The notes: generated by a model not told the origin, from the sequence alone. 63,157 nt of DNA from Ilumatobacteraceae bacterium (GCA_025463265.1 JAOBWH010000099.1:1-63157); one strand, 5' to 3'. Positions 17,997 through 26,167 are shown, counted from the first letter of the stretch. A program made the numbers and translations.

Positions 17997-17999
17997 CCT
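17994..17999 (+). promoter_or_regulatory. TAnnnT -10 box for the LpdA-like gene
   Basis: TAGCCT ends 6 bases before ATG 18006 and shares its first three bases with the HAD stop codon TAG. It suggests a separate leaderless transcript for the flavoprotein. Confidence 0.45.
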
Positions 18000-18005
18000 G
18001 CGACG

Positions 18006-19367
18006 ATGGCTCATCGGTTCGTCGTCATCGGGGGTGGTCCCGCCGGGAACACGGCCGCCACCACCGCAGCCCGGCTGGGCGCCGAGGTGACGCTGGTCGA
18101 GCGGGACATCGTCGGCGGGGCCGCCCACCTCCTGGACTGCATCCCGTCGAAGGCGATGATCGCCACCGGCGGCGCCATGAACGACATGCGCCGAGCCAGC
18201 GGCATGGGCCTCGTCCACGTGGAGGCCCAGCTCGACTTCGAGGCCCTCCGGACCCGCATCGCGGGCATCGAGAACCGCCTCGAGGGCTCGGTCACCGGCA
18301 TGCTGCGCAGCCAGGGCGTGAACCTGGTGCAGGGCAGCGGCCGCGTCATCGACCCGCACCACGTCGAGATCACCGGTGCCGACGGCGTCACCCAGGTGGT
18401 CGAGGCCGACACCATCGTGTTGTCCACCGGCAGCCGGCCCCGCATCCCGGAGTGGGCACCCGTCGATGGCGCTCGGGTGCTCACCACCCGCGACGCCTAC
18501 CCGCCGCCGGAGCTCCCGTCGCACCTCATCGTGGTCGGCTCCGGCGTCACGGGCGTGGAGTTCGTGCACATGTTCTCGGCGTTCGGCTCCGACGTCACCC
18601 TCATCGTGAGCCGCCAGCAGGTGCTCCCGCAGAAGGACCCCGAGGTCGCCGCCGTCCTCGAGGACGACTTCCTCGGGCGAGGCGTGAAGCTGTTCAAGGG
18701 CGCGAGGGCGGAGGGGATCGACGTCACCGACGATTCGGTGTCGGTGCGCTGCGACGACGGCCGGGTTGCTCGCGGCTCCCACGTGCTGCTCTGCATCGGC
18801 TCGATCCCGAACTCGGAGCACCTCGGGCTCACCGACGCCGGTGTCGAGCTGGACCACGGCTACGTGGTGGTGGACCACAACTGCAAGAGCACGGTGCCGA
18901 ACATCTACGCCGCGGGCGACCTGTCCGGGAAGCTCCCGCTGTCGTCCGTCGCGTCCATGCAGGGCCGCAAGATCGCCGAGCACGCCCTCGGCCTGCACGC
19001 CGGCCCGCACCGCCACATCGACTACGAGAAGGCGGCGTCGGCCATCTTCACCGACCCCGAGATCGCCGATGTCGGCCTGGCCGAGGCCGATGCCTTCGCC
19101 GACGGCCGCAAGGTCCGGGTCACCAAGGTGCCGTTCTCGGCGTCCGCCAAGGCGCTGATCAACGATGACCCCCGCGGGTTCGTGAAGATCATCTCGGACC
19201 CCGCCACGGGCGTGGTGCTCGGCGGCTCGATCGTCGGCCAGCACGCCGCCGAGCTCATCTCGGTGATCGCCGTGGCCGTCACCGCCGGGCTGAAGGTGGG
19301 CGATCTGGCGGAGAGCCTCTTCGTCCACCCCGCGCTCGCCGAGGCGCTGAGCGACGCGGCCGACTGA
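18006..19367 (+). CDS. LpdA-like NAD(P)H flavoprotein disulfide reductase-family protein
   Basis: The 453-residue protein has FAD-binding GGGPAG (9-14), an NAD(P)-binding VVGSGVTGVEF motif, YAAGDL near the second FAD segment, and the C-terminal VHPALAEAL with the His-x-x-x-x-Glu pair. In the redox region only Cys45 remains: the residue five positions earlier, the first Cys of CxxxxC in dihydrolipoamide dehydrogenases, is Ala40. Mycobacterial LpdA (a quinone reductase) shares this GGAA...DC-PSK form, so it is unlikely to be a true lipoamide dehydrogenase. It is 12 bases from the next gene. Confidence 0.82.
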   Translation: MAHRFVVIGGGPAGNTAATTAARLGAEVTLVERDIVGGAAHLLDCIPSKAMIATGGAMNDMRRASGMGLVHVEAQLDFEALRTRIAGIENRLEGSVTGMLRSQGVNLVQGSGRVIDPHHVEITGADGVTQVVEADTIVLSTGSRPRIPEWAPVDGARVLTTRDAYPPPELPSHLIVVGSGVTGVEFVHMFSAFGSDVTLIVSRQQVLPQKDPEVAAVLEDDFLGRGVKLFKGARAEGIDVTDDSVSVRCDDGRVARGSHVLLCIGSIPNSEHLGLTDAGVELDHGYVVVDHNCKSTVPNIYAAGDLSGKLPLSSVASMQGRKIAEHALGLHAGPHRHIDYEKAASAIFTDPEIADVGLAEADAFADGRKVRVTKVPFSASAKALINDDPRGFVKIISDPATGVVLGGSIVGQHAAELISVIAVAVTAGLKVGDLAESLFVHPALAEALSDAAD

Positions 19368-19379
19368 CCCGCCGGATCC

Positions 19380-21422
19380 GTGAGCGAAACCGACCAGGTC
19401 GACATCGACCCCGAGGCCCCCGCCACGCAACCCGTCTCCGGTGCGGTCGCCCGCCCGGTCCACCGCCTGCGCGATCTCGATCGCCGCGGCCGCCTCGTGG
19501 CCGCCTGCACCGCGCTGCTGCTCGTCCTGGTACCGATGGTGGCGGCCACGGCCAACCACGGCCGCTGGGAGCCACAGGGCGACGACGCCCTGATCGAGCT
19601 GCGGGCGCGCGACGTCGGCACCGGCCGCACGCCGCTCGTCGGCCAGCCCTCCACCAGCGGGACCTACGGCGAGCAGGCCGGCAACGTCGCCCACCCCGGG
19701 CCGCTCGGCTTCGTGGTGCTGGCGCCGGCCACCCGCGTGCTGGGTCCCGTCACCGGCACGCTGCTCGCGGCGGCTGCGGTGAGCGCGGCGTCGATGCTCG
19801 CCGTGGCCTGGCTGCTGTTCCGCCAGCTCGGCGCCCGCGGCGGTGCGGCGGGCGCGGTCCTCGTGAGCCTGGCCGCGTTCAGCGCAGGGGCCGCCGGTCT
19901 GGTCGATCCGCTGAGCTCCAACTTCGGGCGGCTGCCGCTGCTCGCGGCGTCGGTCGGGGTTTGGTCCCTGCTGTGCGGCGACCTGCGCGTCGCCCCGCTC
20001 ACCGTCGCCTTCTGGTCGTTCGCTGCGCAGCAGCACCTCTCGGTCCTGCCGGCGGCGGCGGTCCTGGCCGGCGCAGGAGGGCTCGCGGTCGTCTGGTGGA
20101 TCTGGCGGGCGCCCGCCGACCGTCGGGGCGCGGCGCTCGGCTGGACCGGTGCTGCGGTGGCCGTCGGCCTCCTGCTCTGGTCGCCGGTGATCTACCAGCA
20201 GCTCACCGGCCACCCCGGCAACCTCACGGCCCTCTCCACGTACTCGGGTGACGCGCAGCGCGAGGATCTCGGGCCCCGGTCCGCCGTGTCGCAGCTGGCC
20301 AACGCCCTCGGGCCCCGACCGTTCCTCGGCCGATCGAGCCCCAAGGGCTGGGACCTCGTGGCCCACCGCTCCGCGCTCGGGGTGGCGCTCACGCTCGCCC
20401 TGGTCGGCGGCATCGTTCTGGCCGGCGCCTGGTGGCGGCGGCGCGAACCGAAGTTCCTGGCGGCGGTCGCCATGCTCGGCGTGCTCGGCGTCGCTGCGCT
20501 GGTGACGGGCATGAACATCCCGGACTCACCGGAGCAGGGGCGGCTGAACTTCTACCACTGGGCGTTCGCCCTCTCGTTCTTCGAGCTGCTCGTGCTCGGG
20601 TGGCTGGCGGCCCGGCTCGCACCGGTCCTGTTCCCGAGCGTGACCCACGGGCGCCGGATCACGCCGGTGGCCGTCGCTGCCGCCGTGATCTTGGGTGTGG
20701 CCGTCACCCCGCTGGTGGTGCACCGCCAGAGCGACCGCCTTGGCCAGCCCCTCGCCCCGGCGGTGGTGGAGGAGCTGATCGGCGACCTCCAGGCGTCCGA
20801 CGCCCTGGCCGGCGTCGACGGCCCGGTCCTGGTTCTGGTCAACGGCGACGACCGCTACATCCAGGTCGGCGACACGGTCGGGACCCGCCTCGCCATCGAC
20901 GGCCGGCCCATCGTCTTCCCGCCGTCATCGGACGGCTTCGTCCACCCCGACCGCATGGCGGACCTCTGTTCGGTGCAGCACGCCCTGGTCATCAGCCTGG
21001 TCCGCAACCAGCTGGCACCGCCTCCGGGCCAGGAGCTGACCTCGGTGGACGGCGCGCCCACGCTCGACCGGGAAGCACTCGCCCGTCTCATCGACCAGGC
21101 GGCGGGCGAGCCGGTCACCTTCGGTCCCGATCTCGATGCCGCGCTGGCCGAGATGCCCGGCGACCAGGGCGGTCTGGTCGGATCGAGCATCGGCTTCCGG
21201 CTGGCCAAGCGCGGGGAAGAGGTGTTCCTCGTGCGGTCGAACCTGGACCTGCTCGCCGCGCACCCGCCCGTGTCGCCGAAGCTCGACCACGACGACCTCA
21301 TCGCGGTGCGCGACTCGCTCCCGGAGGGGACGACCACCATCGTCGCCACCGATGTCGCCGCCCACCTCCTCGACCGCGCCCAGCTCGAGCAGTTCCGCCC
21401 CGACCTCACCGGGTCCTGCTGA
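19380..21422 (+). CDS. Large polytopic membrane protein, unknown function
   Basis: The 680-residue protein starts GTG 19380 after a ~45-residue hydrophilic tail; helix 1 is followed by a loop with EPQGDDALIELRARDVG and AHPGPLGF, reminiscent of the acidic first loop of GT-C-type glycosyltransferases. About ten helices follow, up to residue ~455, and the last ~220 residues are a soluble, presumably extracytoplasmic domain. The family is not recognised with certainty. It follows the LpdA-like gene by 12 bases and may share its transcript. It resembles the other large membrane proteins at 6-12 kb in layout. Confidence 0.65.
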   Translation: MSETDQVDIDPEAPATQPVSGAVARPVHRLRDLDRRGRLVAACTALLLVLVPMVAATANHGRWEPQGDDALIELRARDVGTGRTPLVGQPSTSGTYGEQAGNVAHPGPLGFVVLAPATRVLGPVTGTLLAAAAVSAASMLAVAWLLFRQLGARGGAAGAVLVSLAAFSAGAAGLVDPLSSNFGRLPLLAASVGVWSLLCGDLRVAPLTVAFWSFAAQQHLSVLPAAAVLAGAGGLAVVWWIWRAPADRRGAALGWTGAAVAVGLLLWSPVIYQQLTGHPGNLTALSTYSGDAQREDLGPRSAVSQLANALGPRPFLGRSSPKGWDLVAHRSALGVALTLALVGGIVLAGAWWRRREPKFLAAVAMLGVLGVAALVTGMNIPDSPEQGRLNFYHWAFALSFFELLVLGWLAARLAPVLFPSVTHGRRITPVAVAAAVILGVAVTPLVVHRQSDRLGQPLAPAVVEELIGDLQASDALAGVDGPVLVLVNGDDRYIQVGDTVGTRLAIDGRPIVFPPSSDGFVHPDRMADLCSVQHALVISLVRNQLAPPPGQELTSVDGAPTLDREALARLIDQAAGEPVTFGPDLDAALAEMPGDQGGLVGSSIGFRLAKRGEEVFLVRSNLDLLAAHPPVSPKLDHDDLIAVRDSLPEGTTTIVATDVAAHLLDRAQLEQFRPDLTGSC

Positions 21423-21438
21423 GGCCGGCCACCCGGCC
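21423..21438. terminator. Short hairpin between convergent genes
   Basis: GGCCGG and CCGGCC form a perfect 6-bp stem with a CCAC loop, starting right after the membrane-protein stop and 9 bases before the end of the convergent gene. No T tract follows, so termination is only a suggestion. Confidence 0.35.
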
Positions 21439-21446
21439 CCATCAGG

Positions 21447-21893
21447 TCAGCTGCGGCTGCTGCGCAGGGACTTGACCTGGTCGCGGGCAGCGCGGACCTC
21501 GTCGAGCTGACGCTGGACGACGGGCTTGAACTCCGGGGAGATGTCGCTCTCCAGCGCCTTCTCGAACTCCGACACGGCGTGATCCTCGCCCTGCTCGGCG
21601 GCGTCGAGGACGCCGTCTGCGTCGGACCCGGCGATGGCGTCCTTGACGGCCATCCAGCCCCGGTGCGCCTTGGCGGCGACCGAGCCGGACTCCTCCATCT
21701 GGTCGCCGTAGCCGGCGGCGATCGTCTGGAGCTCGTCGGACATCACGCCGCGGGCCGCACCCAGCTCCCGGAACGCGCTGGCCAGGGTCGTCTCACCGTC
21801 CTTCTCGAGCTTGTCGGCGCCCTTGGCGAAGCCGTCCTTGCCATCTTCGAGCGTCTGGATGAGATCTTGGGTCACTGCTGCATCGTTCGACAT
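21447..21893 (-). CDS. PA2169/DUF2383-type four-helix-bundle protein
   Basis: This 148-residue acidic, all-helical protein contains LIQTLEDGKDGFAKGADKLE near the start and ends in a run of charged helices (VVQRQLDEVRAARDQVKSL), matching the ferritin-like four-helix-bundle family called PA2169 or DUF2383. Family members are often linked to stress, but the biochemical role is unknown. ATG 21893 has GAGGAA just upstream; the frame continues further but is poor in protein signal. It stands alone, convergent to the membrane protein and divergent from the next gene. Confidence 0.75.
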   Translation of the reverse strand: MSNDAAVTQDLIQTLEDGKDGFAKGADKLEKDGETTLASAFRELGAARGVMSDELQTIAAGYGDQMEESGSVAAKAHRGWMAVKDAIAGSDADGVLDAAEQGEDHAVSEFEKALESDISPEFKPVVQRQLDEVRAARDQVKSLRSSRS

Positions 21894-22017
21894 GTTGTTC
21901 CTCGGGTCGGTCGTGGACCCCTCGTTACCCCGACTGGTCGGGCGGCAACCCAGGGGTCTCCGGGACCGATCCGGCGCGGCGGGCGAAGGAGGTCGTGATC
22001 GTGGAAGCATCGTGTGG

Positions 22018-22485
22018 ATGACGACGCCGATCGGTTCCGATGCCCAGCGAGCGAACCCGGCGCTCGAGCCGCTGACGCCCCTCGTCGGCGTCTGGCGGAC
22101 GACCGGCACCCATCCGATGGTCCCGGGGGTGACCTTCCACGGGCGCACATCGTTCGAGTGGCACCAGGGCGGCGCCTTCGTGTTGATGCGCTCGGAGATC
22201 GACGAGCCGGAGATCCCCAGCGGCGTGGCGATCATCGGGTCCGACGATGCCGCCGGCACCTTCACGATGATCTACTTCGACGAGCGTGACGTGTCGCGGC
22301 GGTACCTCGTCGAGGTCGCCGACGACGAGGTGAGCTGGCACCGGGACGAATCCGGCTTCGCCCAGCGCATGGTGTTCACGATCGAGGCCGATGGCGCCCG
22401 CCTCCGAGCGCGGGGCACCATGGCCCGCGATGGTGGACCCTGGGAGGACGACCTCCAGCTGTCCTACGAGCGGATCGACGGATAG
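22018..22485 (+). CDS. Small lipocalin-like/DUF1579-type protein
   Basis: This 155-residue, probably cytoplasmic protein opens with LEPLTPLVGVWRTTGTHPM and has FEWHQGGAFVLMRSE, a GTFTMIYFDERDVSRRY strand and a closing WEDDLQLSYER. The G-x-W start and successive beta strands suggest a small beta-barrel like those in DUF1579/THAP4-type proteins. Ligand and role are unknown. The start is ATG 22018; GTG 22012 is possible. A GGAGGT lies ~25 bases upstream, too far to help either. Convergent to the DUF1622 protein. Confidence 0.68.
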   Translation: MTTPIGSDAQRANPALEPLTPLVGVWRTTGTHPMVPGVTFHGRTSFEWHQGGAFVLMRSEIDEPEIPSGVAIIGSDDAAGTFTMIYFDERDVSRRYLVEVADDEVSWHRDESGFAQRMVFTIEADGARLRARGTMARDGGPWEDDLQLSYERIDG

Positions 22486-22575
22486 ACCCATCCCCGACGG
22501 CCGGAGGGCGAGCACGCGCACGGCTCCGGCGCGTCGCTCATCTGGCGGTCCTGACCCGGAACGCTTTGGAGGTGG

Positions 22576-22938
22576 TCACTCCGGCTCGCCAGTGGGGGAG
22601 GGTCGTCGCCGCCAGGGGACGGTGCCTTCGAGTTCGATCTCGAGGGAGAAGCTGAGGAACGTGCGGACGAGAACGATGATGGCCAGTACCAAGGCGCTTT
22701 CCCGGGTCGGGTCGATCGTGATCGTGTTGACGATGTCGGCGACGATCAGGATCTCCAAGCCGAGCAGGATGACCCGGCCCACGTCGTGACGAGCCTGTTC
22801 GTATGCGGCGTTCCGATCGCCGCGCACGAACGTGATGGCCGCGCCGGTGAGCGCGGCCAACGATCCGATGGCGAGGATGAGCACGCCCGCAGCCTCGAAC
22901 CCCTTCACGACGAGTTCGATGTAATCCTCGAAATCCAC
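22576..22938 (-). CDS. DUF1622 family membrane protein
   Basis: The 120-residue protein has three hydrophobic helices (about residues 15-37, 57-77 and 85-100) joined by a basic loop TFVRGDRNAAYEQARHDVGRVILLGLE. A small three-helix protein with the R-x8-GRxILLGLE segment matches DUF1622, found across bacteria without known function. GTG 22938 is selected because AGAGG precedes it by 8 bases and the upstream frame is Arg/Pro-rich noise. Confidence 0.75.
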   Translation of the reverse strand: MDFEDYIELVVKGFEAAGVLILAIGSLAALTGAAITFVRGDRNAAYEQARHDVGRVILLGLEILIVADIVNTITIDPTRESALVLAIIVLVRTFLSFSLEIELEGTVPWRRRPSPTGEPE

Positions 22939-23389
22939 GATGCGCCTCTCGGTTGGGCACCCACACGCTCGGCGGGCGTTGCTGGTCGGTGAGCGCCCCC
23001 AGGTGACGGTGGGGCGCACGATCTTGATGCTTGCAATACCTGACCAAGGCTGGGACGAGGATGCCACGGCCAGGGGAGAGGCTGTGCTCGAGCGACCCGG
23101 ACGCACGGGCACCGACTCCGTCACGGTCGCCGCAGGTCCTCCTCGAACGTCAACGGCGTCCTCGACGTCTCGCCGCACCGGCGGTTCGGGGCACACGCAC
23201 GAAGCTGCGCAGTGCTCAGGACGTGATGTTGCGAGCGAACGCTTCCTGCTCGTCGGTCTCCCTGGCGCGCTCGCACTAGGTGGCTCGGACCCAGCTCACG
23301 GCTTCCTCCGGTTCTTGGCCGCAGAGGATGGCAAGACAGGCCAAGGCGGCCCCGGCTGGCAGCAGGCACGGCTGCTGCCAGTTTCGTGA
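22939..23389. other. 451-bp stretch without a supported gene
   Basis: Open frames exist on both strands here but their translations are Arg/Ser/Pro-rich and show no conserved motif, and none has a good ribosome site. It should contain the promoter of the DUF1622 gene, but I cannot place it. I see no repeat or hairpin worth naming. Confidence 0.5.
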
Positions 23390-23548
23390 TCAGCGCAACG
23401 ATGTCGACCCGTGTGGGCTGACGGCTGCCTGCAGACCGGAGCCGACCGGTGCGCAGAACCGGGAATGGCTCTCGCCATGCAGCCAGACGCTGTGCCGTGC
23501 GAACCAGAAGACCGATTCGCCGCAGCGTTGACACATCGAGGTCGTCAT
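23390..23548 (-). CDS. 52-residue Cys/His microprotein
   Basis: This short gene is supported by an excellent ribosome site, AAGGAGGTCCC directly before ATG 23548, among the best in the window. The product has Cys6-x2-Cys9 followed by His19, His24, His28 and Cys32, a spacing that could bind one zinc ion in a zinc-ribbon or HNH-like knuckle; the last 20 residues look unstructured. I do not recognise the family. It lies 246 bases from a metallothionein gene on the other strand, and the pair may be functionally linked through metal, though this is a guess. Confidence 0.6.
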   Translation of the reverse strand: MTTSMCQRCGESVFWFARHSVWLHGESHSRFCAPVGSGLQAAVSPHGSTSLR

Positions 23549-23794
23549 GGGACCTCCTTGTTCATCTTCGTCCAGCGGGCCACGGACGCTCCGCAGCAGG
23601 AGTTGACCGGACGCCATCAGTCTACGGACGCCGTTGCGACATCCTCCTCCACACCCGATCCGATGAACGGTCGGAGGGACGCTCATCGGCGTGCTGTTGG
23701 GCCCGGATGCCAAGGATCTGCTCGAAGGCAGCCAATGCGACCTGCCCGCGGCCCCGACGGGTTGGCGCCCCGCGAACCGGGGTAGCGACGGACC

Positions 23795-23965
23795 ATGGCC
23801 ATCGACAGTGGAACGGAACTGACCTGCACCAACGAGGATTGCGGATGCCGCCTGCGGGTGGAGACACCTTGTCCGCACGGTGATCAGTACCAGTGCGCGT
23901 GTGGCCACCAGCTCCAGCCGACGGGCGGTCGAGCAGAACCGCCGATGGTGACGCCAGGAGCCTGA
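23795..23965 (+). CDS. Actinobacterial-type metallothionein
   Basis: The 56-codon gene encodes Cys at 11, 16, 18, 26, 34 and 36 plus His28 and His38. The arrangement C-x4-C-x-C-R near the start, a central C-P-H, then Y-x-C-x-C-G is that of short proteins annotated as metallothioneins in many actinobacteria, which sequester Zn, Cd or Cu. Six Cys and two His in a ~30-residue core are far above chance. The start ATG 23795 has no strong ribosome site; a TAGCGA six bases upstream resembles the leaderless boxes seen elsewhere in the window. The tail after residue 42 is unconserved-looking. Confidence 0.72.
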   Translation: MAIDSGTELTCTNEDCGCRLRVETPCPHGDQYQCACGHQLQPTGGRAEPPMVTPGA

Positions 23966-24094
23966 GGCTCCGCCTCGGCGAGGACGCCGATCACGGCGAT
24001 GCTGCATCTGTCCGTCGAACACATCGACCGAACCGGTTCGGCCCCGCCAGCTTCGTGTGAGCTTGCGTGACAGCAGGCGGCGAGGACCTCGGCG

Positions 24095-24208
24095 CTATGC
24101 CTCGCAGGCCACGCCATCCTTGTCGCGGTCCATGCTGCTGTTGGCGTTGTAGAGGGCGAGTGCGGGGTCGCCCCCAAGGGCCAACTCCGACGAAGTACGA
24201 CACGGCCT
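24095..24208 (-). pseudogene. Frameshifted excalibur-domain remnant
   Basis: On the minus strand the frame ending at TAG 24095-24097 reads GGDPALALYNANSSMDRDKDGVACEA, here split as GGDPALALYN, ANSSMDRD and KDGVACEA: the DxDxDGxxCE ending is the calcium-binding excalibur signature. The frame one base off directly upstream reads AVSYFVGVGP, the usual start of this domain, so a single base change near 24178-24183 (in a G-rich run) breaks it. A TAG stop precedes AVSYF. I read it as a decayed C-terminal domain, although a sequence error is possible. Confidence 0.5.
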
Positions 24209-24217
24209 ACTGGTGAG

Positions 24218-24499
24218 TCAGTCATCCAGGAGGCGGTGGCACCTGCGAAGTTCTGCAGGTGGGGCGGTCGAGGTGGACACCGTCGGGTCAGGTAGACGCC
24301 CGGGGTCGTCCTCGTACAGCGGCGGGAGGTACGGCTCCATGCAATCTTCGTAGGCCCTTCTCTGCTTCGTTGACGGTCCCTCATGCTCGTCCAGGCGCGA
24401 GATGAACACGGCACCGACGATGAGGAACACCAGGCACACGATGGCGAGCGGTACAAGCAGCGACCCCAACCGCTCCCGCTGCATCAGCGGCGAACTCAC
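24218..24499 (-). CDS. Small single-pass membrane protein
   Basis: The 93-residue protein has one strong helix at about residues 11-31 (SLLVPLAIVCLVFLIVGAVF) followed by an acidic and Pro-rich exterior with two Cys (EDCMEPYLPP and RRCHRLL). GTG 24499 is chosen because GGGAG lies 7 bases upstream; GTG 24520 and ATG 24484 are alternatives. It ends directly before the excalibur remnant and in the same frame as the remnant's C-terminal part, so the two may once have been one gene. Function unknown. Confidence 0.55.
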   Translation of the reverse strand: MSSPLMQRERLGSLLVPLAIVCLVFLIVGAVFISRLDEHEGPSTKQRRAYEDCMEPYLPPLYEDDPGRLPDPTVSTSTAPPAELRRCHRLLDD

Positions 24500-24631
24500 C
24501 GAAGCGCTCCCACGAACCACCGCATTACCACGAGTGGAATCGTAAGTGCGATCCGCGCCGATCTGTCGGGTCGCAGGGTAAACCCCGGTGCATCGAGATG
24601 CCTACGCCACCGGCCAGCGTTCTGGGCACCG

Positions 24632-25384
24632 TCAGGAGCCGGCGATGGCGAGCCGGTATCCGCCATCGTAGGAACGCTGCGTTCGCAGGTGTCCGTGGAG
24701 GTCATCCCATCGGCCGCTTCGCAGATCGCGTGCGAGGCGTTCGGTGCCATCTCGACGAGCTGCCTCGGGTTGAAGCGCCAACCATGACATGCCGGCCTGC
24801 ACCCGCGGGTCGAGGTATGCCTCGGGCCGGGACCAGTAGGCGGCGCCGAAGCCGTCGGTACAGTCAGCCGGCACTTCGACGATCTGGATGTCCTGGATGT
24901 CGAGCTGGTCAGAGATGAGGCTTTCGCCAGGCGGGTTCTGCTCGGAGGGCACGTCGGCGGTCTCGGTGAAGTAGTCGAGGACCCAGAAGCCCGTCGTGCG
25001 CAGTGGCTCGAAGTAGAGGATGACCTGGCGCTCTGCGACCCTGCGCATCTCCGCCAGGCCGGCCTGAGCGTCGCGCCAATGGTGAAGGGTGAGGACTGCC
25101 AATGCGGCGTCGAAGGCCCCCGGTCGGAACGGGAGGAGCTCGGCGCCGCAGCGCACCACCAGATGAGATCGGCCGGCGCGTTGGCCGATCATCTCGAGTG
25201 AGGGCTCGACGGCAACGACCCGACGGTCCGGCGGTTCGTAGTTCCCGGTGCCCGCGCCGACGTTCACGATCGTCGAGGCGGCCCCCAACGCTCGCCAGAT
25301 CGGTGCGGCGATGCGTGGGTCCTCCCGTCGGGTGACGGCGTAGCTCCTGCCGATCTCGTCGTAGCGAACACCGCCGGTCACCAT
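24632..25384 (-). CDS. Class I SAM-dependent methyltransferase (Methyltransf_11 type)
   Basis: The 250-residue protein starts with GVRYDEIGRSYAVTRREDPRI, as in UbiE/arsenite-methyltransferase-like enzymes, then TIVNVGAGTGNYE (motif I), VVAVEPSLEMI (acidic ribose-binding Glu) and FDAALAVLTLHHWRD (motif IV). ATG 25384 is used; the longer frame upstream is not protein-like. Substrate unknown. It is divergent from a truncated VOC-family fragment 15 bases away, which suggests that a rearrangement joined its promoter region to foreign sequence. Confidence 0.8.
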   Translation of the reverse strand: MVTGGVRYDEIGRSYAVTRREDPRIAAPIWRALGAASTIVNVGAGTGNYEPPDRRVVAVEPSLEMIGQRAGRSHLVVRCGAELLPFRPGAFDAALAVLTLHHWRDAQAGLAEMRRVAERQVILYFEPLRTTGFWVLDYFTETADVPSEQNPPGESLISDQLDIQDIQIVEVPADCTDGFGAAYWSRPEAYLDPRVQAGMSWLALQPEAARRDGTERLARDLRSGRWDDLHGHLRTQRSYDGGYRLAIAGS

Positions 25385-25399
25385 GGGCCCCACGTTGCC

Positions 25400-25615
25400 A
25401 TGAAGGGGCGCATTCCGTCCCGGCGAGTATCGGCGGACCAGCGCCCGGACCCGCGTCGGTCTGTCGTCGACTTCGGCCACATCCTCAGCCTCTTCTTCCG
25501 CGATCCCGACGGACTCGAGTGCGAGGTCTGCGTGCAGAATCCTGATGCCCAGCCCGGGGTCCGCAACCCGCCGGGTACGCCGGCGATGCGCCATCAGGAA
25601 GACGATGCCTCCTAG
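25400..25615 (+). pseudogene. Truncated VOC/glyoxalase-family C-terminal fragment
   Basis: From about 25460 the frame reads VVDFGHILSLFFRDPDGLE followed by CEVCV, NPDAQPG and PPGTPA, which is the typical last strand and tail of vicinal-oxygen-chelate proteins, with FRDPDGxExE carrying the metal-ligand Glu. The N-terminal half of the domain is missing: upstream sequence is the promoter side of the methyltransferase. The ATG at 25400 is probably fortuitous. I call it a gene fragment. Confidence 0.5.
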
Positions 25616-25678
25616 TCCTGCTTCTCCTGGGCACGTCCTGTCCGGCCTCGTTGCTGGCCGTCTCGTATCTCATCGGCA

Positions 25679-26167
25679 TCATCGACGAGCTGGTGCACGA
25701 CAGTTGGGCGCCGGTGGCGAACGCTCGGGGTTCTCCACCGCTGCGATGAACGATGGGAGCAGGGCGTCCCATCCGGCTCGGTTCGAGTTGCGCCAGGCGG
25801 CCCCGTCTTCGCCGAGCCGTTCCCAGCCCGAGTGGACGATGTCGAGCCGGGTCGTGCCACCGAGGTCCACAAAGGTGATCTGAACGTCGGTGGCGTCGCT
25901 TCGGTCTCGGCGTATGTGCCAGAGGTACGCGAAGCGGTGTGGTGGTTCCCAGTTCGTGATCTCGCCCCATTCGATCTCGTCGCCGTCGGGCGTGCGTTCG
26001 AAGATCCGGCCGCCCTGCTTTGGTTCGAGGGTGACGGTCGTGTTGGGGTCGCCCGATGCGGAGTGCCCTTTGGGCCACCAGGCCGACATGCGGGTGGTCC
26101 ACACCGTGAATGCGTGGTCTGCAGGGCAGTTGATCTCGAAGCTCAATCGCAACGGATCGATGGTCAC
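25679..26167 (-). CDS. SRPBCC (AHSA1-like) domain protein
   Basis: This 162-residue protein has the START/Bet v1-type fold features of AHSA1 proteins: LSFEINCPADHAFTVWTTRMSAWW at the start, GGRIFERTPDGDEIEWGEI, and W-E-P-P-H-R-F-AYLWHI in the central sheet, with a long C-terminal helix GWDALLPSF. Such proteins follow ArsR-type regulators in many actinobacteria; ligand unknown. The start GTG 26167 overlaps the ArsR stop by GTGA, fixing the start. It is the last gene of a four-gene operon beginning at 27230. Confidence 0.83.
   Translation of the reverse strand: MTIDPLRLSFEINCPADHAFTVWTTRMSAWWPKGHSASGDPNTTVTLEPKQGGRIFERTPDGDEIEWGEITNWEPPHRFAYLWHIRRDRSDATDVQITFVDLGGTTRLDIVHSGWERLGEDGAAWRNSNRAGWDALLPSFIAAVENPERSPPAPNCRAPARR

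Noticed and set aside
17685-20366. 893-residue open frame on the - strand
   Set aside because: It lies antisense to three sensible genes and shows no recognisable motif.
23121-23534. 137-residue open frame on the - strand
   Set aside because: Arg/Ser/Pro-rich; it overlaps the better supported Cys/His microprotein with a strong ribosome site.
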